In this document: positions 7,979 through 18,619 of the stretch, piece after piece
Layout of the letters: the number at the start of each line of letters is the position of its first letter
Numbering within the stretch: position 1 is the first letter of the stretch
The notes under the pieces: generated by a model
Databases searched by the model: none
Seen by the model: the letters and a program-made list of their open reading frames with translations, nothing else
What the model was told of the DNA's origin: nothing
Made by a program: the position numbers and the translations under genes
DNA from: Pseudomonadota bacterium
GTDB taxonomy: Bacteria > Pseudomonadota > Alphaproteobacteria > Rhizobiales > Xanthobacteraceae
Assembly: GCA_023422775.1 (NCBI GenBank)
Contig: JAFAGM010000016.1
Location: 47,563-111,562 of the forward strand
Reading direction: 5' to 3'
DNA length: 64,000 nt

Positions 7979-8692
7979 ATGGACAGTCTCATCGATCCCT
8001 CTTCACTGACCGGCGTCGAGCCGGACACGATTTCCATCGCCAACGTCAACCTCTCGCTCGGCACGGGCGCCGCGCGCGTTCATATCCTGAAAGATATCAG
8101 CCTTCGTGTGGCATCCGGGGAAGCAATCGGCCTGATCGGCCCGTCAGGTTCGGGCAAATCGACCTTGCTGATGGTGATGGCGGGATTGGAACGTCCTGAC
8201 AGCGGAGAGGTGGTGGTCAACGGCACGCCGTTCAATGCCCTCGACGAGGACGCGCTGGCCCGATTTCGCGGCCGCCAGGTCGGCATCGTGTTCCAGTCGT
8301 TTCATCTGATTCCGACGATGACGGCGCTGGAAAACGTAGCGGTGCCGCTGGAACTCGCGGGCAATCCCGACGCCGCACAGCGCGCGGCGAAGGAATTGAC
8401 CTCGGTCGGGCTCGGCGATCGCCTGCACCACTATCCGACCCAATTGTCCGGCGGCGAGCAGCAACGCGTTGCGCTGGCCCGCGCGCTGGCGCCCGACCCC
8501 GCGATCCTGGTGGCGGACGAACCGACCGGCAATCTCGATGAAGCCACCGGCAGGCAGATCGTCGATCTTCTGTTCACCAAGCACGCCGAGCGCGGCATGA
8601 CGCTGGTGCTGGTGACGCACGACACCTCGCTGGCGCAGCGTTGCGACCGCGTGGTGCGCTTGCGTTCGGGCCGGATCGACGGACATTCATGA
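7979..8692 (+). CDS. ABC transporter ATP-binding protein (YbbA/LolD type)
   Basis: A 237-residue ATPase with Walker A GPSGSGKST (residues 54-62), signature LSGGEQQRVALARAL, Walker B ILVADEPTGNLDEATG and switch histidine VLVTHD. The sequence belongs to the MacB/LolD/YbbA group that partners FtsX-like permeases. Its stop overlaps the start of the permease gene (ATGA), so the two are translationally coupled. It is divergent from tesA, as ybbA is from tesA in E. coli. Substrates of YbbAP systems are poorly known; acyl chains or lipids are suggested by the esterase link. The start is the ATG at 7979. Confidence 0.93.
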   Translation: MDSLIDPSSLTGVEPDTISIANVNLSLGTGAARVHILKDISLRVASGEAIGLIGPSGSGKSTLLMVMAGLERPDSGEVVVNGTPFNALDEDALARFRGRQVGIVFQSFHLIPTMTALENVAVPLELAGNPDAAQRAAKELTSVGLGDRLHHYPTQLSGGEQQRVALARALAPDPAILVADEPTGNLDEATGRQIVDLLFTKHAERGMTLVLVTHDTSLAQRCDRVVRLRSGRIDGHS

Positions 8693-11271
8693 CCACGGTT
8701 TCCGAACCCGTTTACCGCAGCCGGGCATCGTCGCTGGCACTGCGCTACGCGCTGCGCGAACTGCGTGGCGGCCTGCGCGGCTTCTACGTCTTCATCGCCT
8801 GCATCGCGCTCGGTGTGATGGCGATTGCCGGCGTCGGCTCGGTCGCGGCCAGTCTCAGCGAAGGCCTGACGCGCGAGGGCCGCACGCTGCTCGGCGGCGA
8901 CGTGGCGTTCTCGCTGATCCAGCGCGAAGCGAAACCTGAGGAACTCGCGTTCCTGCGCGCGCGCGGCGAGGTCTCGGTCGCGGCAGCATTGCGGGTCATG
9001 GCCCGCGGCAGTGACGACAAGCTGGCGCTGGTCGAACTCAAGGCCGTGGATGGCGGCTATCCGCTCCTCGGCCAGGTGACGCTCGAGCCGCAAATGCCGA
9101 TGGCCGATCTGCTGGCCGAGCGGCAAGATACATCCGGTACCGCGTTCGGCGCGGCGGTGGATTCCACCCTGCTCGCCCGGCTCGATCTCAAGCTTGGCGA
9201 CCGCATCGGCATCGGCAGCGCCACGTTCCAGATCCGCAGCGTGGTCACAGCCGAGCCGGACAAGCTCGCCGGCAATGTGGGGCTGGGTCCGCGTGTCCTG
9301 GTCAGCGAGGCGAGCCTGCGTGCCACCGGGCTGTTGCAGCCCGGCAGCCTGGTACGCTGGATCTATCGCGTGAAGCTGCCTGATAACGCGGCCGACGACC
9401 GCGCGGCGAACCGGCTGATCGAGAACGCGCGCAGCGCCCTGCCCGAGGCAGGCTGGTGGATCCGCAGCAGCAGCAACGCCTCGCCGCAACTCGAACGCAC
9501 CATCAACCGCTTCACCCAGTTCCTGACGCTGGTCGGCCTCGCCGCGCTCCTGGTCGGCGGCGTCGGCGTCGCCAACGCGGTCAAGAGCCACATCGACCGC
9601 CGCCGCGACGTCATCGCCTCGTTCAAGGCGCTCGGTGCCACCGGCCGCGACGTCTTCACGATCTATTTGACCCAGGTGCTCCTGCTCGCCGGCGTCGGCG
9701 CGGTGATCGGCCTGGCTGCCGGCGCGGCGTTGCCGTACGTCATTGTCGGCGTTTTCGGCAAGCTGCTGCCGCTGCCGGTGGTTCCAGCCCTGCACGCGGG
9801 CGAACTCGCGTTGTCGTTCGTCTATGGCCTGCTGACGGCGCTCGCCTTCGGACTATGGCCGCTCGGGCGGGTGCATGACGTGCCGGTTGCGGCGCTGTTT
9901 CGCGAAGAGGTCGCCCGCGAGTGGCACCGTCCGCGCTGGAGGTATCTCGCGCTGATGGCCGTGGTGATCGCACTTCTGGTCGCGGTGGCGATCGGTCTTG
10001 CCTACGACAAGCGGATCGCAGCCGTGTTCGTCGTCTCCTCGGTGGCGGTATTCGCGCTGCTGCGCGGCGTCGCCGCCGGGCTGATGGCGCTGGCGCGCCG
10101 GCTGCCCCGGAGCCGCATCACCATGCTGCGGCTGGCGATCGCCAATATCTACCGGCCCGGCGCGCTGACGCCCTCGGTCGTGATGTCGCTCGGCCTCGGG
10201 CTTGCGGTCCTGGTCACGATCACCCAGATCGACGGCAATCTGCGCCGACAGTTCCTGGCCGCACTGCCGGAGCGCGCACCCTCGTTCTACTTCATCGACA
10301 TTCCGACCGCCGACGCCGACCGCTTCGGCGACTTCCTCAGGAAGTTGGCGCCGGAATCGACGGTGGAGGAGGTCCCGATGCTGCGCGGGCGCATCGTCGG
10401 CGCCCGCGGCGTCAAGGCCGACGAACTCGAGCCGTCGAAGGATTCCGAGTGGGTGCTGCAGAGCGACCGCGGCCTGACCTACACCAGCGAAGTTCCCAAG
10501 GGCTCGGAGGTGGTCGAGGGCGAATGGTGGAGCGCGGACTACAAAGGGCCGCCGCTGGTCTCGCTGGAAAAAAGGATCGCCGACGGGTTGAATCTCAAGA
10601 TCGGCGACGAGATCGTCGTCAATGTCCTCGGCCGCGACATCCCGGCCCGGATCAGCAATCTGCGCAACGTCGACTGGCAGGGGCTGGGCATCAATTTCGT
10701 GCTGGTGTTCTCGCCCAACGCCTTCAAGGGCGCACCGCACAGCCATGTCGCGACCCTGTCTGAAACCCACCCCGATCCGGCCGGCGACGCCCGGATCGTC
10801 AAGCAGGTGGCCGAAGCGTTTCCGACGGTGACCAGCGTGCGGGTCCGCGAGGCGCTGGACACCGTGGGAACCGTCGTCACCAACCTCGTGCTCGCGATTC
10901 GCGGCGCCAGCGCGGTGACGCTGATATCCGCCATCCTGGTGCTGGGCGGCGCGCTCGCTGCCGGCCATCGCCACCGGGTCTACGACGCGGTGATCCTGAA
11001 GACGCTCGGCGCGACGCGCTCGCGCCTGCTCGGCGCCTATGCGCTTGAATACCTGATGATCGGATTGGCTACGGCAGTGTTCGGCGTGATCGCAGGCTCG
11101 ATCGCGGCCTGGCTGATCGTCACCCGGCTGATGACCTTGAGTTTCATCTGGCAAGCCGGCAGCGCCGCGGGCGTCGTGGCCGCCGCCCTGATCGTCACGG
11201 TAGGCCTCGGGCTCGCCGGGACGTTGCTGGCCCTGAACCAGAAGCCGGCCAGCGTGTTGCGAAATTTGTGA
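8689..11271 (+). CDS. FtsX-like ABC permease (YbbP family)
   Basis: An 860-residue inner-membrane permease. There is an N-terminal membrane segment (FYVFIACIALGVMAIAGVGSVAASL), a large periplasmic domain, a first FtsX domain near residues 285-400, a further set of membrane segments in the middle, a second periplasmic region, and a final FtsX domain with three helices (ALAAGHRHRVYDAVILKTLG onwards). Length and double-FtsX layout match YbbP. It starts with the ATG overlapping the ATPase stop. Together they form an ATP-driven exporter or mechanotransmitter with an unproven substrate. Confidence 0.92.
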   Translation: MTTVSEPVYRSRASSLALRYALRELRGGLRGFYVFIACIALGVMAIAGVGSVAASLSEGLTREGRTLLGGDVAFSLIQREAKPEELAFLRARGEVSVAAALRVMARGSDDKLALVELKAVDGGYPLLGQVTLEPQMPMADLLAERQDTSGTAFGAAVDSTLLARLDLKLGDRIGIGSATFQIRSVVTAEPDKLAGNVGLGPRVLVSEASLRATGLLQPGSLVRWIYRVKLPDNAADDRAANRLIENARSALPEAGWWIRSSSNASPQLERTINRFTQFLTLVGLAALLVGGVGVANAVKSHIDRRRDVIASFKALGATGRDVFTIYLTQVLLLAGVGAVIGLAAGAALPYVIVGVFGKLLPLPVVPALHAGELALSFVYGLLTALAFGLWPLGRVHDVPVAALFREEVAREWHRPRWRYLALMAVVIALLVAVAIGLAYDKRIAAVFVVSSVAVFALLRGVAAGLMALARRLPRSRITMLRLAIANIYRPGALTPSVVMSLGLGLAVLVTITQIDGNLRRQFLAALPERAPSFYFIDIPTADADRFGDFLRKLAPESTVEEVPMLRGRIVGARGVKADELEPSKDSEWVLQSDRGLTYTSEVPKGSEVVEGEWWSADYKGPPLVSLEKRIADGLNLKIGDEIVVNVLGRDIPARISNLRNVDWQGLGINFVLVFSPNAFKGAPHSHVATLSETHPDPAGDARIVKQVAEAFPTVTSVRVREALDTVGTVVTNLVLAIRGASAVTLISAILVLGGALAAGHRHRVYDAVILKTLGATRSRLLGAYALEYLMIGLATAVFGVIAGSIAAWLIVTRLMTLSFIWQAGSAAGVVAAALIVTVGLGLAGTLLALNQKPASVLRNL

Positions 11272-11524
11272 CAATTTGTAGCGGCGGAAAGGCGGGGTTA
11301 ACGCTGCTTTGCACCGGAATGGCTGGCAGAAGCGACATTCAGCCGCGCGTGGAAGCTTGCACCGAATGTGTTAGTTTCCCACATACCAGCCAAGCTCAGT
11401 GGCCGGTTTGATGACCCAGCTTGATGACCCAAGTGTAATGTCGGCAAATCGGATATCTGAGATAGAAATCTAACCGGGGCCGCAAACCCTTGCGTTCCGC
11501 CGGGCAACCAACGGGAATTCGACC

Positions 11525-12316
11525 ATGTCGGACCTAGACCGTAACTACACTTCTCCTTTCGGCCGGGCCGCCGGGCGCGTTGATGCCGCGACCGTCGATG
11601 CCGGTCTGCGCTCCTACATGCTGCGCATCTACAACTACATGAGCATCGGCCTGGCCATCACCGGCCTGGCGGCGCTCGGCGTCTACATGGCCGCCGTGAC
11701 CACCGACCAGGCTGGTGCCGCCGCCAGGTTCGGCAACGCCTTCCTGACGCCGTTCGGCTACGCGATGTATGTCAGCCCGCTGAAGTGGCTGTTCATCCTC
11801 GCGCCGCTGGCGATGGTGTTCGCGATCTCGGCCGGCATCAACCGGCTGCGGCCCGCGACCGCCCAGATGTTGTTCTGGGTGTTCTCGGCGCTGATGGGCA
11901 TTTCGCTGTCGTCGATCTTCCTGGTGTATACCCACACCTCGATCGTGCGGGTGTTCTTCATCACCGCGGCGACCTTCGGCGCGCTGAGCCTCTACGGCTA
12001 TACCACCAAGCGTGACATGAGCGGCATGGGCTCGTTCCTGTTCATGGGCCTGATCGGCGTCATCATCGCGAGCCTGGTCAACCTGTTCCTGGCGAGCTCG
12101 ATGTTGCAGTTCATCGTCTCGGTGGTCGGTGTGCTGGTGTTCGCGGGCCTCACCGCCTGGGATACCCAGCGGCTGAAGAACGACTACATCTACGGCTACG
12201 CCGCCCAGGGCGGAGAGATTGCGGAGAAGGCGGCGATTAGCGGTGCGCTGTCGCTCTACCTGAACTTCATCAACCTGTTCACGCTGCTGCTGCAGCTGCT
12301 CGGTCAGCGCGACTAA
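11525..12316 (+). CDS. Bax inhibitor-1/YccA family membrane protein
   Basis: A 263-residue protein with seven hydrophobic segments, typical of the BI-1/YccA (TMBIM) family: a polar N-terminus (MSDLDRNYTSPFGRAAG), then membrane helices from YNYMSIGLAITGLAALGVY to LSLYLNFINLFTLLLQLLG. The conserved aspartates of the proposed pH-sensing/Ca2+ leak site are in the FAGLTAWDTQRLKNDY region. Family members modulate membrane proteolysis (YccA with FtsH) or ion leak; the substrate here is unknown. It is monocistronic, with a strong terminator right after it. The 253-base region upstream holds TACCAGCCAAG, which is also found before sdhC. Confidence 0.93.
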   Translation: MSDLDRNYTSPFGRAAGRVDAATVDAGLRSYMLRIYNYMSIGLAITGLAALGVYMAAVTTDQAGAAARFGNAFLTPFGYAMYVSPLKWLFILAPLAMVFAISAGINRLRPATAQMLFWVFSALMGISLSSIFLVYTHTSIVRVFFITAATFGALSLYGYTTKRDMSGMGSFLFMGLIGVIIASLVNLFLASSMLQFIVSVVGVLVFAGLTAWDTQRLKNDYIYGYAAQGGEIAEKAAISGALSLYLNFINLFTLLLQLLGQRD

Positions 12317-12343
12317 GCGAGACCCGCAAAGGTGAAGAGTTCG

Positions 12344-12375
12344 AGCCCCGGCCTTGCGGCCGGGGCTTTTCTTTT
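12344..12375 (+). terminator. Rho-independent terminator of the BI-1 gene
   Basis: AGCCCCGGCC and GGCCGGGGCT form a perfect 10-base stem with a TTGC loop, followed by TTTCTTTT. Confidence 0.93.
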
Positions 12376-12402
12376 GCCGACAGCAAAAATATTCTGTCGG
12401 CC

Positions 12403-12939
12403 ATGTCCGCTCCCGAAATCCGGCCGGCCGCCGAGGCCGACCTCCCCGCCATCACGGAAATCTACGAGCACGCGGTGCTTTACGGCACCGCGACGTTCGA
12501 ACTGATCCCGCCCGATCTCGCCGAGATGACCCGGCGGTTCCGGGCGCTGATGGACGGCGGCTTTCCCTATTTCGTCGCCGCGGTCGACGGCCATGCGATC
12601 GGATACGCTTATGCCGGCCCGTACCGGCCGCGGCCGGCCTACCGGTTCACGGTGGAGAACTCGGTCTATTTGCAGCCGGCCATCCACCGGCGCGGTATCG
12701 GCCTGCAGCTGCTGCGGCGGCTGATCGCGGAATGCGAGGCCCGCGGCTACCGGCAGATGATCGCGGTCATCGGCGATTCCGCCAATGCCGGTTCGATCGG
12801 CGTTCACACCAGGACCGGCTTCCAGATGATCGGGACGCACCCCAGCGTCGGCTTCAAGTTCGGCCGCTGGCTCGACACCGTGATGATGCAGCTGGCGCTC
12901 GGCGAAGGCGCGGCCACAGTGCCGAAGGACGGAGCGTAG
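12403..12939 (+). CDS. GNAT N-acetyltransferase (phosphinothricin/MnaT-like)
   Basis: A 178-residue GNAT acetyltransferase. The acetyl-CoA-binding motif is in VYLQPAIHRRGIGLQLLRRLI (the R-R-x-G-I-G pyrophosphate loop), and the family signature AVIGDSANAGSIGVHTRTGFQMIGTHPSVGFKFGRW is characteristic of the phosphinothricin/methionine-sulfone acetyltransferase group (Pat, YncA/MnaT). These acetylate amino-acid analogues such as methionine sulfoximine; the natural substrate here is not shown. It stands alone between a terminator and a palindromic repeat. The start is the ATG at 12403. Confidence 0.9.
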   Translation: MSAPEIRPAAEADLPAITEIYEHAVLYGTATFELIPPDLAEMTRRFRALMDGGFPYFVAAVDGHAIGYAYAGPYRPRPAYRFTVENSVYLQPAIHRRGIGLQLLRRLIAECEARGYRQMIAVIGDSANAGSIGVHTRTGFQMIGTHPSVGFKFGRWLDTVMMQLALGEGAATVPKDGA

Positions 12940-12953
12940 GTACTCGCTACCGG

Positions 12954-13069
12954 CCTCATGGTGAGGAGCGCGTCTTCGCGCGTCTCCGGACGATGCAGGC
13001 ATCGCCGGGCGAACCATGAAGGCCCGATGTGGCCATCCTTCGAGACGCGCAGACTCCTCAGTATGAGGA
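12954..13069. repeat. Intergenic palindromic repeat (family A)
   Basis: Begins CCTCATGGTGAGGAGC and ends with the mirrored CTCCTCAGTATGAGG; the inner parts carry the CCATCCTTCGAGACGC box. Related copies lie at 27317, 31089, 42628, 45462 and 50963. Confidence 0.85.
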
Positions 13070-13075
13070 CCCCGC

Positions 13076-13447
13076 CTAAACCACCGCCAGCTTGCGGTCG
13101 ATCACCAGCAGGACGCGTTCCAGTTCGTGACCGCGGCGCAGGATGAGGCCGGTCGCCGAAATCACGCTGTACATGCCCTGCTTGCGCGCCAGCCGCGGAT
13201 CCTTCTCGATGCGGTAGATCGGCACTTCCGACGCGCGGCGGAATACCGAGAACACCGCGCGGTCCTTCAGGAAGTCGATCGCATAGTCTCGCCACTCGCC
13301 ATCGGCGACCATGCGCCCGTACAGATTGAGGATTCGATTCAGTTCGAGACGATTGAATGTGACGCGATTCGGCGGTGGGCTCGCAGCGGCTGCGCGCGCC
13401 ACCGCGCGGCTCTCGGTTGGATCGGTGTCCTCCGATATCGAGCTCAT
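13076..13447 (-). CDS. DUF2794 family protein
   Basis: A 123-residue soluble protein. After a low-complexity N-terminus it carries the compact conserved block of the alphaproteobacterial DUF2794 family: FNRLELNRILNLYGRMVADG, EWRDYAIDFLKDRAVFSVFRR, then YRIEKDPRLARKQGMYSV and a C-terminal RRGHELERVLLVIDRKL. No signal peptide or membrane segment is seen, and the biochemical function is unknown. It is flanked by two palindromic repeats and transcribed alone. The family call is confident; no role can be inferred from the neighbours. Confidence 0.9.
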   Translation of the reverse strand: MSSISEDTDPTESRAVARAAAASPPPNRVTFNRLELNRILNLYGRMVADGEWRDYAIDFLKDRAVFSVFRRASEVPIYRIEKDPRLARKQGMYSVISATGLILRRGHELERVLLVIDRKLAVV

Positions 13448-13470
13448 GGAGCGCCTCCTGTCATCTCAGG

Positions 13471-13514
13471 CATGCTCTCGCTCCGAAAACCGGTCCCCAC
13501 TTTTCGGGAGCATG
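13471..13514. repeat. Interrupted palindrome with GCATGCTC ends
   Basis: CATGCTC and GAGCATG flank CCGAAAA and TTTTCGG, giving a two-step hairpin around CCGGTCCCCAC. It lies just upstream of the DUF2794 gene and resembles a repeat scattered in Rhizobiales genomes. Confidence 0.7.
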
Positions 13515-13689
13515 TCACAATGTACATGATCGCGCTAACTGCAGGCCGCCGCAAGTGGGTTGTAAAATCGAAGGAAACCGCCGCGAGCCGGGCGAATTGT
13601 CGGAAAATTCCGAGTCACGGGATCGTTAGCGGAATCTTATTACTGCCCAACTTCCGCCCAGCGCCCGCCCCGCTGGTCTGCGAAAAAGT

Positions 13690-13826
13690 AATCCTGCGTT
13701 GGCCCGGTCCTTTCGGTTCCGGATTCCTCAGCCCCCAGCCCCCCGGGGCCGTCGGGATCGGGCCTGTTACGCAGGGGAGTTAATCCCGATACTGGGCCAA
13801 CGAAAGTTGGTCCTTTTCGTTTGTGG
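13690..13826 (+). ncRNA. Structured small RNA candidate
   Basis: CGTTGGCCC at 13697-13705 can pair with GGGCCAACG at 13794-13802, closing a long folded domain. That domain includes ATCGGG-CCTG-TTACG-CAGG-(9)-CCCGAT. The same GGGCCAAC can instead pair with GTTGGTCC to make a terminator, so two exclusive folds exist. There is no plausible protein here and no downstream gene on this strand. Both ends are estimates. It might be 6S-like or a new RNA; I could not match a known family. Confidence 0.4.
13794..13822 (+). terminator. Terminator of the 13.7-kb RNA candidate
   Basis: GGGCCAAC-GAAA-GTTGGTCC is an 8-base stem (one G-U pair) with a GAAA tetraloop, followed by TTTTCGTTT. It is oriented for the plus strand, where no gene precedes it. 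Confidence 0.75.
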
Positions 13827-13898
13827 GATGCCTGTCTCGCGAACGATGCGAGAGCTTCACCGGATATGGCGCTAGGTCCGGTTTGAAGTCTCGGGAAT

Positions 13899-14013
13899 CG
13901 AAGCCCGGATGCAGCGAAGCATGAACCGGGAATCATCCGGGCGGAAGAAGCCGTTCCGGATTTCGCGCTGCGCCATTCGGGCTACGCGAATGTGCCCGGG
14001 CTACGCCAGTGTG
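13899..14013. repeat. Intergenic repeat (family F, AAGCCCGGATG type)
   Basis: AAGCCCGGATGCAGCGAAGC is followed by partly mirrored segments ending in two GGGCTACGC copies. It resembles the common Bradyrhizobium intergenic repeat. Boundaries are approximate. Confidence 0.6.
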
Positions 14014-14019
14014 CCATTG

Positions 14020-14067
14020 CCAAATTAACGGAGCACCAAATTAGCGGAGCGCCAAATTAACGGAGCG
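14020..14067. repeat. Three tandem 16-bp units over the DUF1223 stop codon
   Basis: CCAAATTAACGGAGCA, CCAAATTAGCGGAGCG and CCAAATTAACGGAGCG lie head to tail. The last unit contains the final codons and stop of the minus-strand DUF1223 gene, so the gene end has been amplified. Confidence 0.9.
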
Positions 14068-14821
14068 CGGTGTAGGCGGCGCCGAGCATGGCGCCCGGCT
14101 TTTCGCGACTGCCGTCCTGGACGTAGACGACAGCGGCATCGACGCCCTCGCGGGAAATGTTTTCGAGCGGCACCGTCCAGCTTCCCGCAGTGCCGTTCCA
14201 GTCGCCCACCTTCAGCAAATTGCGCACCACGTTATGGTAGGTGACCTCCTGGCCGCGATTCTCGCCGCGCCCGATCATGATCGGAACGGCCTTCGAGACC
14301 GAACATATCCAGACTTCGCCGCGGGCTGCCGCCGACGGCACCTTGCTGGCCGCCACCGAGACGTTGAGCAGCTTGCCTGACAACGTCATCTTCACCGGCA
14401 CCGACATCACACCGTCGGCCTTGCTCGTGCTCTTGATCGCGCCTTCGATGCTGGCGCGATCGCTGCCGATCACCTGCGTCGAACCATTGACGATCATCTG
14501 CGGCGTATAGAGATTGCGATCGCCGCGTACCTGCGAATAGGCTTTCTGCCGCGCGCTGAACCGCTTGTCCGCCAGCGTATCCTTCCAGCCGAGATAATCC
14601 CAATAGTCGATCGGCAGGCTCAGCGCGATCACGGACGGATCCTTTGCGAGATCGCCGATAATCTGGTCGGCCGGCGGGCATGACGAACAGCCCTGCGAGG
14701 TGAACAGCTCAACCACCGCACGTGGCTCGGCATGAGCAGGGCGGATGACGGCGACGATGGCGCAGACACCGAGCGTGCCGGACCATCGCGAGATAGAGCT
14801 ATAAGCCATCAACGCTGTCAT
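14057..14821 (-). CDS. DUF1223 family exported thioredoxin-like protein
   Basis: A 254-residue protein starting at the ATG at 14821, with a hydrophobic export signal (SRWSGTLGVCAIVAVIRPAHA). The mature part opens VVELFTSQGCSSCPPADQIIGDLA: a thioredoxin-fold strand followed by a CxxC pair, the DUF1223 signature. Further conserved blocks are PIDYWDYLGWKDTLA and YTPQMIVNG. Members are thought to be periplasmic thiol proteins, and the redox role is inferred. The gene is alone. Its last codons lie in a 16-base tandem repeat, and a perfect 14-base palindrome (14941-14954) lies upstream. Confidence 0.88.
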   Translation of the reverse strand: MTALMAYSSISRWSGTLGVCAIVAVIRPAHAEPRAVVELFTSQGCSSCPPADQIIGDLAKDPSVIALSLPIDYWDYLGWKDTLADKRFSARQKAYSQVRGDRNLYTPQMIVNGSTQVIGSDRASIEGAIKSTSKADGVMSVPVKMTLSGKLLNVSVAASKVPSAAARGEVWICSVSKAVPIMIGRGENRGQEVTYHNVVRNLLKVGDWNGTAGSWTVPLENISREGVDAAVVYVQDGSREKPGAMLGAAYTALR

Positions 14822-14940
14822 GCTGCGGACCGGCGGTGGCGAATTTCCGTATTTGCACGGGGCATGATTTGATCCCAAAAAGCGCGCCCCAAACGCGCGA
14901 AAGCGGCCTTGTCATAGGCCGCCCTCCTGTTGCTCGCTAC

Positions 14941-14954
14941 TCACTTCGAAGTGA
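14941..14954. promoter_or_regulatory. Perfect palindrome TCACTTCGAAGTGA
   Basis: A 14-base perfect palindrome 120 bases upstream of the DUF1223 start. No other sign of an operator or promoter was seen. Confidence 0.3.
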
Positions 14955-15040
14955 CACTGATCACAAAACCGCGCTTCATGGCGCTTTCAACCGAAGTGGT
15001 TACCAAACAAAAACGTGGTTACCAAACAAGAACCTGGAGC

Positions 15041-15065
15041 CCGGTTCTGACCTGGTCAGAACCGG
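15041..15065. terminator. Hairpin just after acnA
   Basis: CCGGTTCTGA and TCAGAACCGG form a perfect 10-base stem with a 5-base loop, 7 bases beyond the acnA stop. There is no T-run, so it may be a 3'-end stabiliser or a Rho-aided terminator. Two copies of GTGGTTACCAAACAA lie just beyond it (14996-15029). Confidence 0.55.
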
Positions 15066-15072
15066 AAAACCT

Positions 15073-17793
<2,721 letters not shown>

Positions 17794-17815
17794 GTCCGGA
17801 AATCCCAATTCTTAA

Positions 17816-17835
17816 GGTATACCCAGCAAGGGTAT
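17816..17835. promoter_or_regulatory. GGTATACC palindrome with a third half-site upstream of acnA
   Basis: GGTATACC (17816-17823) is followed by AGCAA and GGGTAT, so ATACCC and GGGTAT also make a 6-base inverted repeat. It ends 23-42 bases before the acnA ATG, where a repressor would block transcription. Similar sites lie upstream of sucC and sdhC. Confidence 0.45.
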
Positions 17836-17908
17836 TTAAACACCGTCGGCAAGGCCAGCCTATTGGCTTGCGGGCGCCGATTGTGTGCTGCATCAAGTTC
17901 CGGGCTTA

Positions 17909-17921
17909 TAGAATCTTTCTA
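17909..17921. promoter_or_regulatory. Irr-box (ICE)-like palindrome between acnA and ccmA
   Basis: TAGAATCTTTCTA is a perfect TAGAA-N3-TTCTA palindrome. That core matches the iron-control element bound by the rhizobial iron regulator Irr, as I recall it. It is about 116 bases from the acnA start and 96 from the ccmA start, so it could act on both the Fe-S enzyme gene and the cytochrome c maturation operon. Confidence 0.5.
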
Positions 17922-17957
17922 GAAGCGCCGCCACACCGACAAACGTGCTGCAGCAAT

Positions 17958-17999
17958 GCGGTACCCACAAATTCTGACGCGGTACCCATCAATTTCAGA
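17958..17999. repeat. Tandem 21-bp repeat upstream of ccmA
   Basis: GCGGTACCCA occurs twice, exactly 21 bases apart (about two helical turns), with similar A/T-rich tails. It ends 18 bases before the ccmA ATG and may be a pair of operator half-sites. Confidence 0.5.
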
Positions 18000-18016
18000 G
18001 GGCTGTGAAGGGGAAA

Positions 18017-18619
18017 ATGCGGCTCTCGGGGCGCCATATCAACTGCATCAGGGGCGGCCGTGACGTCTTCACCGGCCTCGATTTCGACGCCTCGTCGGGC
18101 GAAGTGCTGGCCGTGGTCGGCCCGAACGGATCGGGCAAGACCTCGCTGCTGCGCCTGATCGCGGGGCTGCTGGCCCCGGCTGCCGGGTCGGTCGTCCTGG
18201 AAGGCGGCGAGACCGAGCTGACCCTGCCGGAGCAATCGCACTATCTCGGCCATCGCGACGCGCTGAAGCCGGCGCTGAGCGTCTCCGAAAACCTGTCGTT
18301 CTGGCGGGATTTCCTTGGCGGCGACATCGGCGACATCGGCCACTGCCTCAAGGCCGTGGGGCTCGGACATGCCACCCACCTGCCGGCGGCATTTCTGTCG
18401 GCCGGGCAGCGGCGGCGACTTTCGATAGCCCGCCTGCTCGTGGTGCGGCGGCCGGTCTGGCTGCTGGACGAACCGACCTCGGCGCTCGATACCGCAGGCC
18501 AGGAACTGTTCGGCGGGCTGATGCGCAATCATCTCGCGACCGGCGGCATCATCGTGGCGGCGACTCACACCCCGCTCGGGATCGAGGCGAAGGAGCTGCG
18601 GATGGGAGCCAAGGCATGA
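18017..18619 (+). CDS. ccmA: Heme exporter ATP-binding protein CcmA
   Basis: CcmA is the ATPase of the CcmABCD complex, which releases holo-CcmE during cytochrome c maturation. The 200-residue protein has Walker A VGPNGSGKTSLLRLI, a short signature region LSAGQRRRLSIARLL and Walker B VWLLDEPTSALD. The start is the ATG at 18017, preceded by the ribosome site GAAGGGGAAA; a GTG 12 bases earlier is possible. It heads ccmABCDG, whose genes overlap or nearly abut. Two GGTACC repeats and an Irr-box-like site lie upstream. Confidence 0.95.
   Translation: MRLSGRHINCIRGGRDVFTGLDFDASSGEVLAVVGPNGSGKTSLLRLIAGLLAPAAGSVVLEGGETELTLPEQSHYLGHRDALKPALSVSENLSFWRDFLGGDIGDIGHCLKAVGLGHATHLPAAFLSAGQRRRLSIARLLVVRRPVWLLDEPTSALDTAGQELFGGLMRNHLATGGIIVAATHTPLGIEAKELRMGAKA

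Noticed and set aside
13640..13936. A 98-codon minus-strand frame over the RNA candidate
   Set aside because: No ribosome site or family; the region has a terminator and paired segments pointing to a plus-strand RNA.
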